The translations under genes were made by a program, and so were the position numbers. Of a stretch of 64,000 bases of DNA, positions 17,142 through 27,066 are shown one piece after another (the first letter of the stretch is position 1; each line of letters starts with the position of its first letter). The stretch spans positions 1 to 64,000 of the forward strand of contig NZ_JAGDFX010000009.1 in assembly GCF_017498065.1 (NCBI RefSeq), given 5' to 3'. The DNA comes from Oceanisphaera pacifica (GTDB taxonomy: Bacteria > Pseudomonadota > Gammaproteobacteria > Enterobacterales > Aeromonadaceae). Under the pieces are notes generated by a model. It saw only the letters and a program-made list of their open reading frames with translations. It did not search any database and had not been told where the DNA came from.

Positions 17142-17527
17142 TACATGTAAAGTAATGAATTAGATAAAGGTTAATATGAAGTGATTGATGCTAATAAATC
17201 GAAAAGGCCGAGATAGTAGTATTAGATTAATTTAATGAAAATTATTGTAGACTCGTATGATAAACTCTTTAGCCATCTTTTTATAATAACTAGAGCTGAC
17301 GGAACTTCACAGATAAAATATTTATGTTGAAAGCAGTTTTTATATCCACTTTTTTGTGGCACTTTCTAACAGCAGCAAGGCAATTTCGGCGGGAATAAAT
17401 TCACTAGAGCGATAACTAGCAAATAGAATATTATCTTATTTTTAAATTGGTTTAATGGTTTTTTTCAACTTTAAGTATGCTTGAAGATAACAAGCTTACT
17501 TTCATGTTTAATACATAAAGGTTAGTT
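17142..17527. other. Gene-free AT-rich spacer before ugd
   Basis: No open frame, repeat of the two window-wide families or IS end was seen in these 386 bases. It probably holds the ugd promoter, but no confident -35/-10 pair stands out. Confidence 0.5.
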
Positions 17528-18742
17528 ATGAAAATAACAGTAGTAGGCACAGGGTATGTAGGGCTTTCTAATGCTATGTTGTTAGCACAACATAATGAAG
17601 TAGCAGCGCTAGATATTGATCCTGAAAAAATATCCTTATTAAATAATAAGCAATCACCGATTGCCGATACTGAAATAGAAGATTTTTTAGCTAACAAATC
17701 GCTTAACTTTACAGCCATCCTAGATTCAAAAAAAGCTTATACCAATGCTGATTTTGTAATAATTGCGACCCCCACGGACTATGATCCTAAAACTAACTAC
17801 TTTGATACCAGCAGTGTAGAAGCCGTAGTCAATGATGTGGCTGAGCTAAACCCCAACGCGACCGTGATCATAAAATCCACCGTACCCGTCGGATTCACAG
17901 CGCAGTTAAACTCAGCACTTAGCACTCAACACTCAAAACTCAGTATCATTTTTAGCCCAGAGTTTTTGCGCGAAGGCAAAGCTTTGCACGATAATCTATA
18001 TCCGTCACGTATTATCGTAGGTGAACAGTCTGAACGTGCTCGTACCTTTGCCGACTTATTACTAGAAGGGGCGATTAAAAAAGATGCTCCTCAGTTGTTC
18101 ACTGATTCAACTGAGGCTGAAGCTATTAAGCTATTTTCTAATACCTATCTAGCCATGCGCGTTGCTTATTTCAATGAGCTAGACACCTATGCGCAAACTT
18201 TTGACCTAGACACCAGGCAAATTATTGAAGGCGTAGGGCTTGATCCACGCATTGGCGATCACTACAACAACCCATCATTTGGTTATGGCGGTTACTGCTT
18301 ACCTAAAGATACTAAACAGCTATTAGCTAACTATGACGAAGTACCGAGTAACTTGATCAAAGCCATTGTAGACTCAAATCGTACCCGGAAAGACTTCATC
18401 GCCGACAGCATCTTAAAGCGCCTTAACACTCAGCACTCAGCACCCAACATTAAAAGCTCACCAGTCGTGGGCATTTACCGTTTAGTGATGAAAGAAGGCT
18501 CAGACAACTTTCGTGCATCGGCCATACAAGGCGTAATGAAGCGCCTCAAAGCGAAAGGGGTCGAAGTGATAGTATATGAGCCTGTATTGAAAATGTCTCA
18601 TTTTTACGGTAGTCGTGTTATCACTGATCTAGCCGAGTTTAAACAGTTATCTAACGTCATCGTTGCCAACCGCCCTGCTCAAGAACTCAAAGGCGTGTTA
18701 GAAAAAGTCTACAGCCGCGATTTATTTGGCAGCGACCTTTAA
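17528..18742 (+). CDS. ugd: UDP-glucose 6-dehydrogenase
   Basis: The 404-residue enzyme oxidises UDP-glucose to UDP-glucuronate. The Rossmann motif [10 protein letters not shown] lies at residues 7-16. [20 protein letters not shown] lies near 138, and the catalytic Cys is in [15 protein letters not shown] near 257. It is about 16 residues longer than E. coli Ugd. The excess sits exactly where two 7-bp tandem tracts occur (17910-17944 and 18421-18448), giving the odd loops [12 protein letters not shown] and [12 protein letters not shown]. Both lie between conserved blocks and keep frame, so the enzyme may still work. Its product would normally feed the next gene, which is dead. Confidence 0.94.
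   Translation: MKITVVGTGYVGLSNAMLLAQHNEVAALDIDPEKISLLNNKQSPIADTEIEDFLANKSLNFTAILDSKKAYTNADFVIIATPTDYDPKTNYFDTSSVEAVVNDVAELNPNATVIIKSTVPVGFTAQLNSALSTQHSKLSIIFSPEFLREGKALHDNLYPSRIIVGEQSERARTFADLLLEGAIKKDAPQLFTDSTEAEAIKLFSNTYLAMRVAYFNELDTYAQTFDLDTRQIIEGVGLDPRIGDHYNNPSFGYGGYCLPKDTKQLLANYDEVPSNLIKAIVDSNRTRKDFIADSILKRLNTQHSAPNIKSSPVVGIYRLVMKEGSDNFRASAIQGVMKRLKAKGVEVIVYEPVLKMSHFYGSRVITDLAEFKQLSNVIVANRPAQELKGVLEKVYSRDLFGSDL
17910..17944 (+). repeat. Heptamer tract inside ugd (five units)
   Basis: Five in-phase 7-mers: ACTCAGC, ACTTAGC, ACTCAAC, ACTCAAA, ACTCAGT. They are inserted in, or replace, the loop before IIFSPEFL. Because 7 is not a multiple of 3, the units are read in different frames. Confidence 0.85.
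18421..18448 (+). repeat. Second heptamer tract inside ugd (four units)
   Basis: In-phase 7-mers CCTTAAC, ACTCAGC, ACTCAGC, ACCCAAC occur just before the conserved VVGIYRL block. The protein gains roughly 10-11 residues relative to E. coli Ugd at this point. Confidence 0.82.
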
Positions 18743-18751
18743 GGAAGAAAC

Positions 18752-19717
18752 ATGAAATACCTAGTCACCGGTGCAGCAGGTTTTATCGGTATGCACACTG
18801 CCAAACGGCTGTTGTAAGCAGGTGAGCAAGTGATTGGCTTAGATAACCTTAACGACTACTACGCCCCAGCGTTAAAACAACACCGCCTTGCCGAACTTAC
18901 GCCTTTTACCAATTTTAGCTTTATAAAAATAGATTTGGCTGACAGGGAAGGCATCGCACAGCTCTTTAGTAATGAGCTGTTTGATTGTGTTATCCACCTA
19001 GCGGCACAAGCTGGGGGCGCTATTCCATAGAAAATCCATTTGCTTATGTAGATAGCAACCTAGTGGGCATTATGACTATTTTAGAAGGCTGCCGCCAAAA
19101 CAAGGTGCAACACTTGGTTTACGCCTCGCCCAGCTCGGTGTATGGAATGAACGCCAAAATACCCTTTAGCGAAGATGACCAGGTAGACAACCCTGTATCA
19201 CTTTACGCCGCCACTAAAAAGTCTAACGAGCTAATGGCGCACAGTTATTCTAAACTGTACGGCATTCCCACTACTGGCTTACGTTTCTTTACTGTGTACG
19301 GCCCAGCAGGCAGACTTGACATGATTCCTTGGTTATTCACTGAAGCCATTTTAAAGGGCGAGCCCATTAAAGTATTCAACTAAGACAAAATGTTATGCGA
19401 CTTCATCTATATAGACGACATAGTCGAAGGCGTTATCCGCATAGCTGCCAAACCACCCGAACAAAAAAGCGAAACCATACCCTATGCTTTGTATAATATC
19501 GGTAATAACGAACTCATCGAACTCGCCCGTTTTATACAAGCCATAAAAACCGCCTGCGGCAAAACAGCAGAAAAAATAATGCTGCCCATGCAACCCGGTG
19601 ACTTGAAAAGAACCTATGCAGATACCCAAAAGCTAGAAGATGAAGTAGGCTACAAACCGAAAATGGATGAAGGGATAGAGAAGGTTTGTGGAGTGGTATA
19701 AAAGTTATAAAAATTAA
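18752..19717 (+). pseudogene. UDP-glucuronate 4-epimerase-like gene with four lesions
   Basis: The translation across frames is a clear NAD-dependent epimerase: KYLVTGAAGFIG start, [38 protein letters not shown] and FIYIDDIVEGV. It is interrupted by a TAA at about 18816. A one-base loss after CAAGCTGGG near 19016 gives a frameshift, and a second TAA lies at 19381 where His or Gln is expected. A one-base gain near 19684 is the fourth lesion; correcting it restores the ending KFVEWYKSYKN. It lies 9 bases behind ugd with a good GGAAG ribosome site, so it once formed an operon turning UDP-glucuronate into UDP-galacturonate. Confidence 0.88.
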
Positions 19718-19793
19718 CTACTAATATAATATGGATCTCTTTTCGCTTCACCTTAACGTTTATTTGTAGATAATTTTAATTTGAGTTTATGAA

Positions 19794-20912
19794 ATGAAAA
19801 ATAAAAAAGAATCATTGTTGATAGTCACACCTAGCTTTAAAGGTGGTGGTGCTGAAAAAGTAGCAGTTAACCTTGCGAATCAATACGCAAATGACGGCAT
19901 TGATGTAACTTTGCTAGCAGTAAATAAAGAAGGGCCATATCGTAAACAGGTGGCAAGCAATGTTAAGATTGTTGACCTTAATTGTTCAGGCATTATTCAT
20001 TCTTTATTTGCCGTGTTATTTGTACTAAGAAAATTAAAGCCTATAAAAGTTCTTAGTATGATTAGAGAAACGAATATTTCTGTTGGTTTTTCTAGATTTT
20101 TTATTAAAATTAATCGTGTTGTTTTTAGAGAAGCTAATACATTAAATCATATCTATAAGTCTCCATGGTATAAGAGGTTGGTGTGGTACCTATTACTGAA
20201 GTTTTCTTATACGCAATGTGATGCTTTAGTTTCAAACTCAGAAGGTACTAAAGCACACTTACTAAAAAATAATATCATAAAGTCAGAAAAAATAACAGTT
20301 GTTGATAACCCAGTGTTGCCTAATAATGTTGACGAGTTATTAAAAGAGCCAGTAGATGAAGAGTGGCTTAATAATTCAGAATTTAAAGTTGTTTTAAATG
20401 TTGGGCGTTTGCATGAGCAAAAAAATCAGAAGATACTTATTCATGCATTTTCTATTGTAGCTAAAGAGCTTGATGAGGCAAGGCTAATAATACTTGGGGA
20501 GGGAGTAGAAAGGAAAGCACTAAATAAACTTGTAAAGAACTTAAAGCTATGCTCGAAAATTAAAATTTTACCTTTTCGTGATAACCCCTACCCATATTAT
20601 AAAGGTGCTACACTATTTGCTTTATCTTCAAATTACGAAGGCTTTGGAAACGTCATCGTGGAAGCACTTTCAAGCGGAAATCCAGTTGTAAGCACAGCTT
20701 GTGAAGGTGGGCCTAGAAGTATTTTAAAAAATGGAGAGTACGGAGTGCTCGTGGAGCCTGAAAATGTTATTAAAATGGCAGAAGCAATAAAGTTGATTTT
20801 TCTTAATAAAGAAGCTTTTCCATCAAAGCTGTTAAAAGCAAGAAGTAATGAGTACTCAGTAAGCGTAATCTCAAAAAAATATTGGGATGTTATTGGTTGC
20901 AAAAGTAAATAA
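19794..20912 (+). CDS. GT4-family glycosyltransferase
   Basis: This 372-residue GT-B transferase has the N-terminal GGGAEKVAVNLANQYANDG motif near residue 19 and the C-terminal donor site KVVLNVGRLHEQKNQ near 200. Further on are LFALSSNYEGFGNVIVEALS near 278 and GPRSILKNGEYG. It is soluble or peripheral at the inner membrane and adds a sugar to the lipid-linked repeat unit; the specificity cannot be read. It is AT-rich like its neighbours and is flanked by a pseudogene and IS wrecks, so it may be cut off from its original operon. Confidence 0.87.
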   Translation: MKNKKESLLIVTPSFKGGGAEKVAVNLANQYANDGIDVTLLAVNKEGPYRKQVASNVKIVDLNCSGIIHSLFAVLFVLRKLKPIKVLSMIRETNISVGFSRFFIKINRVVFREANTLNHIYKSPWYKRLVWYLLLKFSYTQCDALVSNSEGTKAHLLKNNIIKSEKITVVDNPVLPNNVDELLKEPVDEEWLNNSEFKVVLNVGRLHEQKNQKILIHAFSIVAKELDEARLIILGEGVERKALNKLVKNLKLCSKIKILPFRDNPYPYYKGATLFALSSNYEGFGNVIVEALSSGNPVVSTACEGGPRSILKNGEYGVLVEPENVIKMAEAIKLIFLNKEAFPSKLLKARSNEYSVSVISKKYWDVIGCKSK

Positions 20913-21025
20913 AAACTACACTGCAAAGCAATAATTTATTAAAGCTAATAGTTTTCAGTTTTTGGATTCTATTAGACGGTTTTCTAATATCCGTGCAAAT
21001 AGTAAGAGATGGAAATCATAAACTT

Positions 21026-21344
21026 GCTTAATTTACTTCGGCAAGAAACCAATCTTAAATTAAGTGTTAAGAGCAAGCGTTTAAAAGCAGCCTTGAACAA
21101 ATAGTATCTTTCAAAAGTGATTGAAATGTAAAAGTGTCCTTCATGCTCCAGCCCTGCTTTGAAACGAAATAAAAAGCATATGGTATAACAGAGCATCGGA
21201 TGTTATAAGTTTATTGATTGTTTTTAATTCAAAATTGTATTTTGAGTTTGAGCGTTAAGAAAAAGCGTTTAAAGGCAGCCTTGAACGAACAGTATCTTTC
21301 AAAAGTGATTGAAATGTAAGAGTTTCCTTCATGCTCTTGCCCTG
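21026..21344 (+). mobile_element. Two type I ISAs1 3'-end remnants in tandem
   Basis: The first (21026-21156) repeats the transposase tail seen at 1-102, with an internal TAG replacing a Gln codon, and ends CCTTCATGCTCCAGCCCTG. The second (21157-21344) contains the same tail with a longer upstream part and an intact end TTCATGCTCTTGCCCTG. No functional transposase is present. The 110 bases between the glycosyltransferase stop and these remnants show nothing. Confidence 0.78.
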
Positions 21345-21372
21345 AGTATTATGGGTAATTAGGTAGTAGAGA

Positions 21373-23046
21373 CAGGGCAAGATCATGAAAAACCCTTATG
21401 TAGCAAGGCTTACAGCGAGGTGTAATTTTGAACGTAACAGCCACTTTGTACCTTAAATTGCATCTTTATTAAAGAAAAATAGTTTATTTATACGATCGCT
21501 TTGACGATAAATGCTACCTGTGATCATATACTGTCTTTTCAATGGGAATTCTCGCCATGAATGGACCCAACCTTTTGAACTATCTGGCTATTATTATACA
21601 AGATGGTGAATTGGGATTTGTGAGTTGTGAATGGTGTTAGCCTATAACTTAAACTCTTAGGCTTAGTGTGTGCCCTGCTTTCTCTATGTGGTCTTAGTAT
21701 CAGACTTTAATCTTAAGTGGTTGCAACAACACGGAGACTTCGTATTAAGAAAATAAAGGGTGGTATTCCTGTGCCTGTTTTCTATACGATTGCTCGTGTG
21801 ATGAGCATGATCTCAGCGAAGCAGCTACAAAATAGCTTTGCTGCGTGGGTGAGAGATTGCCATATAGCGACCGAAGGTGAAGTGATTGCTATCGATGGCA
21901 AGAGTCTCGCGGCACTTATAACAAAGATCGCAGGAACGGTATCATCCATATGGTGAGTGCGTTTAGTGCTGCTAATAAGGTCGTATTAGGACAAGTTAAA
22001 ACAGCTGAAAAAAGTAATGAGATCACCGCTATTCCTGAGTTGTTAGAGCTGCTAAACATCCGAGGGTGTTTGATTACCATCGATGCTATGGGTTGCCAGA
22101 AAGCCATTGCTAGGAAGGTTGTAAGTAAAGAGGCAGACTATCTACTGTCGGTTAAAAGCAACCAACCAAGCCTAGAAGCTGCGTTTGATAACTACTTTAA
22201 ACTCGAGATGCTCCAACGTGAAGATGGCGATACCTATAGTACAAAAGAGCAAGGGCATGGTCGGGTAGAAACAAGGTTATGCTTGGTCAATGACGACCTG
22301 TCGGTACTCGGTGATATTGCCTTTGAGTGGCCAGAGCTTAAAACAATGGGCATTGTTGCCACCATACGGCAAGAGAAAGGCCAGCCAGCGACAGGCATTA
22401 CGCTTCGCTATTACATTAGCTCCGCTCAGTTAACATCAAAAGAGTTATTAGAAGCTAGCCGAGCTCATTGGTCTATAGAATCGCAGCTGCACTGGCGATT
22501 AGATGTTGGCATGCGTGAGGATGAATGCCGGATCAGGCGTGAACAAACAGGAGAAAACTTTACTGCGATACGACATATTGCGCTGAACTTACTTAGCGCG
22601 GACACGAGTTTTAAAGCCGGCATTAAACGAAAGCAAAAACGAGCAGGCCGAAATAATGAATACCTATCGCGAGTCCTTGCAGGGTAAGGGCTTTCGTAAT
22701 CTTGCCCTGGAGAAAGGCCAGCCAGCGACAGGCATTACGCTTCGCTATTACATTAGCTCCGCTCAGTTAACATCAAAAGAGTTATTAGAAGCTAGCCGAG
22801 CTCATTGGTCTATAGAATCGCAGCTGCACTGGCGATTAGATGTTGGCATGCGTGAGGATGAATGCCGGATCAGGCGTGAACAAGCAGGAGAAAACTTTAC
22901 TGCGATACGACATATTACGCTGAACTTACTTAGCGCGGACACGAGTTTTAAAGCCGGCATTAAACAAAAGCAAAAACGAGCAGGCCGAAATAATGAATAC
23001 CTATCGCGAGTCCTTGCAGGGCAAGGGCTTTCGTAATCTTGCCCTG
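21373..23046 (+). mobile_element. Defective ISAs1-family element (type II) with a duplicated 3' end
   Basis: The left end CAGGGCAAGATCATGAAA is at 21373-21390 and the right end TTTCGTAATCTTGCCCTG stops at 22709 and again at 23046. The transposase begins at ATG 21557 (MNGPNLLNYLAII). It loses homology at 21602-21712, resumes near 21716, suffers a one-base deletion near 21908 (GKSL then out of frame) and continues 21950-22687 with an open C-terminal part including SRAHWSIESQLHWRLDVGMR. Such DDE-type transposases need the whole chain, so this copy is inactive. The transposase tail (KRAGRNNEYLSRVLAG) differs from type I. Confidence 0.85.
22710..23046 (+). repeat. 337-bp tandem duplication of the IS 3' end
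   Basis: Bases 22373-22709 and 22710-23046 are equal in length and differ at about four positions by eye. One difference turns a CAA into TAA and ends the first copy's frame at LAG. The junction is the IS right end joined directly to GAGAAAGGCCAGCC. Confidence 0.9.
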
Positions 23047-23119
23047 ATAGTAGAGAGAGTTTAACATAATAATTTTTTATTATGTTAAAATTGCTATAAG
23101 TATGTAAAGGAGAGAGTGT

Positions 23120-23860
23120 GTGATCAGTGTTATCATGGGTGTAAATAAAGTTGACAGTTATTTGCTGACGTCAATAAATAGTATTTTGCAACAGACATTA
23201 AAGAATTTTGAGTTTATTATAATAGTCAACGGTGTAAACAGCGATGCAGTAGCTTTATATATAAACGAACATGTGAGTGATAGTAGGATCGTTATTTTAA
23301 AGTCTGATATTGCGCAGTTAGCTTATGCTCTTAATTTAGGCATTGATCATGCTAAATATAAATATATTGCTAGAATGGATGCTGATGATATCTCTGAACC
23401 CGATAGGCTAGAAAAACAATTAAAGTTCTTAATAGATAATGAATTAGATTTGGTTGGTACTGATTCTACCTTAATTGATAAAAATGGTAAGGTGCTTGGT
23501 AAGCGTATAACCGAGAAAGGTAATAATATAAACAATAAAATATCTTATAAAAATTGCTTCGTTCACCCTTCAACTATGTACAAAAAAGAAACTATATTAA
23601 AGCTTAGAGGGTATAATTCTGGTTTTAATTCTGAGGATTATGACCTTTGGCTCAGAATGAAGAGATCAGATATTCGCTGGGGTAATATGAACGCATGTCT
23701 TTTTAGGTATAGAGTACATGAGGACGCATCTCAGGGGAGAATATTAGGTTATGCGGAAGTTGCTGGTTATTCTGTAAGAGAGTTTATCTTACATAAAAAT
23801 ATAAGTAATTTACTTGCTGCAGGGTTAAGCGTAATAAAATCTTTTTTTAGGGGGAGATAA
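23120..23860 (+). CDS. GT2-family glycosyltransferase
   Basis: The 246-residue GT-A fold protein begins ISVIMGVNKVDSYLLTSINS. It has the metal-binding DXD in ARMDADDISEPDRLEKQL near residue 86 and the acceptor-side motif NSEDYDLWLRM near 175. It transfers an unknown sugar to the growing repeat unit. The start is GTG at 23120 behind AAGGAGAG. It is AT-rich, close to the Wzy gene, and probably in one transcription unit with it. Confidence 0.87.
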   Translation: MISVIMGVNKVDSYLLTSINSILQQTLKNFEFIIIVNGVNSDAVALYINEHVSDSRIVILKSDIAQLAYALNLGIDHAKYKYIARMDADDISEPDRLEKQLKFLIDNELDLVGTDSTLIDKNGKVLGKRITEKGNNINNKISYKNCFVHPSTMYKKETILKLRGYNSGFNSEDYDLWLRMKRSDIRWGNMNACLFRYRVHEDASQGRILGYAEVAGYSVREFILHKNISNLLAAGLSVIKSFFRGR

Positions 23861-23986
23861 TGTTGCGATGAAAAGTATAAAATATGTTATTCAACTTATT
23901 TAGTTTACTGTTGATTCTTAAATTAAGTGTTAATTATTTTTAGATTAGTATAAATATTTAACCTGTCATAATCTATATGGTTTTTT

Positions 23987-25024
23987 ATGATGACATCTAG
24001 GTTTGTTATTAACTTTATATCGTTTTTTGTTTTTGGTGTAATTTCAGTTTGGCTATTCACTGAAGTGACCGTAAAGGCGGAAACGTATGATTCATTAGTT
24101 TACTATTATTTTTATAATATAATATCAGATAAAGGACTTCTTGATTTTATACTTGAGCATTACGATTCGGCAGGTAAAGTCGAGCCTGGTATTTATATCT
24201 TTTATAGTTTTTTTCCCAGTGATCTTTCAGTTTATAGTTTCGTTTTTATAAATTACTTTATCATTCTTTTTTTCTGCTATTTTCTATATTTTTCGTTATC
24301 TTTTTTTCAGGTTAAGAAAGATTTTTTGTCTCCTTTTTTTGTTATTCTGTTGATTTTTTATTGGTATCCAAACTATATGAGTTTATTATGGTTTTGGAGA
24401 AACTTTTTAGCTGTTTTAGTAATGAGTGCAGCTGCGTTTTTTATTTTTAATCGCCGTAACTTTACTGGTTTTTTTGGTGTGGTTTTATCGTTACTATTTC
24501 ATTATTCGTCGATTTCTTACTTGGTGGCTTTGCTTTTTTCACAGCCAGTTGTAAGGGCGTGTAAAATATTTAACATATACTTTTCGGTTTTTCTTGCTTT
24601 TGCAATAGGCGCTTTTTTTGGAGTTTTTATAAGTTTTTTTATAGGTTTCTTAGCGTTCTTTGCAAGTGGAAGTGGGGAATGGACAGCAAACAATAATCTT
24701 GTTGGGGGGGTTGTTGTACTGTATATGCTTTCTATACAGCTGTGTTTTTTATCCTGTGCAAATAAAATAAAAAAGCATTATAATATTTATTTGTTTTTAT
24801 TATGTATTATGTTTTTTGTTAGTGGTGTTTCGTTATCTTTTTTTAATAATTATTTTGTTGTTAATAGATTATTGTTGATGACATCTATTCTTTTTGTACC
24901 ATTATTTGTATTATACAGAACGTACCTGACTAAACTCTTACTTTTATTGGTTTCCATGTTGCTTTTATTAGGTGTGTTAATGACGTCTAAATCATTGTAT
25001 GGCTATCTTGTTTTTAGTAATTAG
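23987..25024 (+). CDS. wzy: O-antigen/capsule polymerase candidate (EpsG/Wzy-like)
   Basis: This 345-residue, extremely hydrophobic and AT-rich protein has about ten membrane segments. A larger soluble loop lies near residues 33-70, containing EPGIYIFYSFF, similar to the YEPGY-type stretch of EpsG-family polymerases. No catalytic motif is certain; Wzy proteins share little sequence. Its place beside a GT2 gene and between IS wrecks supports a polymerase role. A second polymerase candidate is at 47430. Confidence 0.65.
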   Translation: MMTSRFVINFISFFVFGVISVWLFTEVTVKAETYDSLVYYYFYNIISDKGLLDFILEHYDSAGKVEPGIYIFYSFFPSDLSVYSFVFINYFIILFFCYFLYFSLSFFQVKKDFLSPFFVILLIFYWYPNYMSLLWFWRNFLAVLVMSAAAFFIFNRRNFTGFFGVVLSLLFHYSSISYLVALLFSQPVVRACKIFNIYFSVFLAFAIGAFFGVFISFFIGFLAFFASGSGEWTANNNLVGGVVVLYMLSIQLCFLSCANKIKKHYNIYLFLLCIMFFVSGVSLSFFNNYFVVNRLLLMTSILFVPLFVLYRTYLTKLLLLLVSMLLLLGVLMTSKSLYGYLVFSN

Positions 25025-25082
25025 ATAAACTAATTTATGCTCTTAGTAATAAACGGTATTCAGTATCTGAGGTTATATGCAA

Positions 25083-25903
25083 AGTCAGAGAAAAAGCATG
25101 AAAAAGGCGTTGATTCAACAAGCTAGCAGTCATTAGTTTAATCTAGCACCTTTCTTTTTATTGGCGTGTATGATCAGATAACACTCTTTATATATTGAGA
25201 GTTCGCCATGATAATCAATACTTTCGTCACGCACTTCGCCGATATCACCGACCCTCGTCAACTAGGAAAAGTTGATCATAAACTTTTTGATATCATACTG
25301 TTAATGATATTAGCTGTGGTGTCTGGCGCAGAAGGCTGGGAAGATATTGAAATGTTTGGTGAAGAGCGTTTCGATTGGTTGAAGTTGTATGGCGATTTTG
25401 ACTTACTTTATCAAACAAGGGTATACCCACTTATGATACCATCGCCCACGTAATTAGCCGGATTGATCCTAAGAAATAACATTAATGATAGCGAGGTGGC
25501 CAAGCTAAGATAGACCTGTGAAGAGTAAGGAATAAATATAGGGCTAAAACATAGTCATCTTGTCGTGTACTTGTTGTCCGCCTCACTCTTAACACTTCAC
25601 CCCTTGCAGTGTTTGATAACCAATTTAAATTACACGCTGCACTTGAGAAGCACTTCCCAATTTCTAAGCTATATCAATACCAGCGAGACAGCTTTGAAAC
25701 GAAAGAAAAAGCCTATGGTGGAACAGAGTACCGGACGTTATAAGTTTATTGATTGTTTTAATTCAACATTGTATTTTGAATTTGAGCGTTAAGAAAAAGC
25801 ATTTAAAGGCAGCCTTGAACGAACAGTATCCTTCAAAAGTGATTAAAATATAAGAGTTTCCTTCATACTCTTGCCCTGGGGTTTCCTTCATTCTTTTGCC
25901 CTG
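25083..25903 (+). mobile_element. Internally deleted type I ISAs1 element
   Basis: A decayed left end (AAAAAGCATGAAAAAGG near 25092) is followed by an intact transposase start at 25208 (MIINTFVTHFADITDPRQLG, then LLMILAVVSGAEGWEDIE). The frame is lost near 25450. A 130-base stretch with paired 7-mers (GTGAAGA/GTAAGGA against ACTCTTA/ACACTTC) at about 25480-25612 replaces the core. The 3' part resumes at 25615, decayed by stops. Two right ends occur in tandem at about 25867-25882 and 25887-25903. Confidence 0.78.
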
Positions 25904-25935
25904 CGCATTAGTGACTTCACAAAAAAGGCGCTAAA

Positions 25936-27066
25936 ATGAACAGTAAAGTTATTATAATTGGCACTACTGCTAGTGGTATACTTGGTTTTAGGAAAGATAT
26001 TATTAAATCGTTGACTGCTAGCGGTCATAAGGTATATGCGTTTGCTATCAATTATACAGATGAGCAAAAAGCGCAGGTTGTTCAGTTGGGGGCAATTCCT
26101 GAGGAATATACACTGAACCGTACAGGTATGAATCCGCTTGCTGATCTTTTGGCTACATTACGGTTGGCTAAAAAGATAAATAAAATAAAACCTGATCTTG
26201 TTTTTTCTTATTTTTCTAAACCCGTTATTTTTGGTACTCTAGCTGCTCGCTTGGCAGGAGTGAAAAAAATATTTGGTATGTTAGAGGGGCTGGGCTACAC
26301 ATTTACCAACCAGCCTGAAGGTTTATCTAAAAAGGCAAAGCTTTTACAAAGCGTTCAAATTTTACTTTATAAGTTAAGTTTTCGTTTTTTAGATAAAGTT
26401 ATTTTTCTAAATCCAGATGATCCAAAAGATCTTGTAATAAAAAACAATATAAAAGTAAAAAAATTCGCAGTGCTAGGCGGGATTGGTTTAGATCTTAAAC
26501 AATATCCTTATATAAAGCCAAGCCAGAAGGCGGTTTCATTTATTTTTATTGGTCGACTATTGAAAGAAAAAGGTATTAATGAATTTATCACTGCCGCTAA
26601 GCTAGTAAAAGTTATATACCCTGATGTTATTTTTACTGTTCTTGGTGGACTGGATGAGGGAAATCCGGGCGGGTTGCAGAAAAATGATATTGAACTGTTA
26701 GTGAGTACCGGTGTTATTGATTATCTAGGGCAAGTGACTAATGTTGCTGAACGTATTGCTCAAGCCAGTGTGTTTGTTTTGCCATCGTATCGTGAAGGGG
26801 TACCTCGCAGTACCCAAGAGGCGATGGCGATAGGTCGACCGGTGATCACTACAGATATGCCGGGTTGTAGAGAAACCGTTGTCGATGGTGTAAATGGCTT
26901 TTTAGTTAAGCCTTGGGATCCTCAGGCACTTGCAGAAAAAATGATTTACTTTATTGAAAATCCTGATCAAATAGAAACTATGGGGCTAGAAAGTTATCGT
27001 ATGGCGCAAGAAAAATTTGATGCTGAAAAGGTTAATAAAAAATTAATGGGATTATTGGGGTTATGA
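25936..27066 (+). CDS. GT4-family glycosyltransferase, PglA-like
   Basis: The 376-residue GT-B protein has the N-terminus IIGTTASGILGFRKDIIKSL, FSYFSKPVIFGTLAARLAGV near residue 90 and FIFIGRLLKEKGINEFI near 200. Further on is VLPSYREGVPRSTQEAMAIG near 290, with the nucleotide-sugar binding EAMA. It resembles PglA/WbpS-type transferases that add the second sugar to a bacillosamine-type lipid. The next gene (pglC-like) overlaps its stop by four bases, which supports a shared pathway. Confidence 0.83.
   Translation: MNSKVIIIGTTASGILGFRKDIIKSLTASGHKVYAFAINYTDEQKAQVVQLGAIPEEYTLNRTGMNPLADLLATLRLAKKINKIKPDLVFSYFSKPVIFGTLAARLAGVKKIFGMLEGLGYTFTNQPEGLSKKAKLLQSVQILLYKLSFRFLDKVIFLNPDDPKDLVIKNNIKVKKFAVLGGIGLDLKQYPYIKPSQKAVSFIFIGRLLKEKGINEFITAAKLVKVIYPDVIFTVLGGLDEGNPGGLQKNDIELLVSTGVIDYLGQVTNVAERIAQASVFVLPSYREGVPRSTQEAMAIGRPVITTDMPGCRETVVDGVNGFLVKPWDPQALAEKMIYFIENPDQIETMGLESYRMAQEKFDAEKVNKKLMGLLGL

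Noticed and set aside
21700-23046. Functional transposase
   Set aside because: A missing segment at 21602-21712, a frameshift near 21908 and a premature stop in the first 3' copy.
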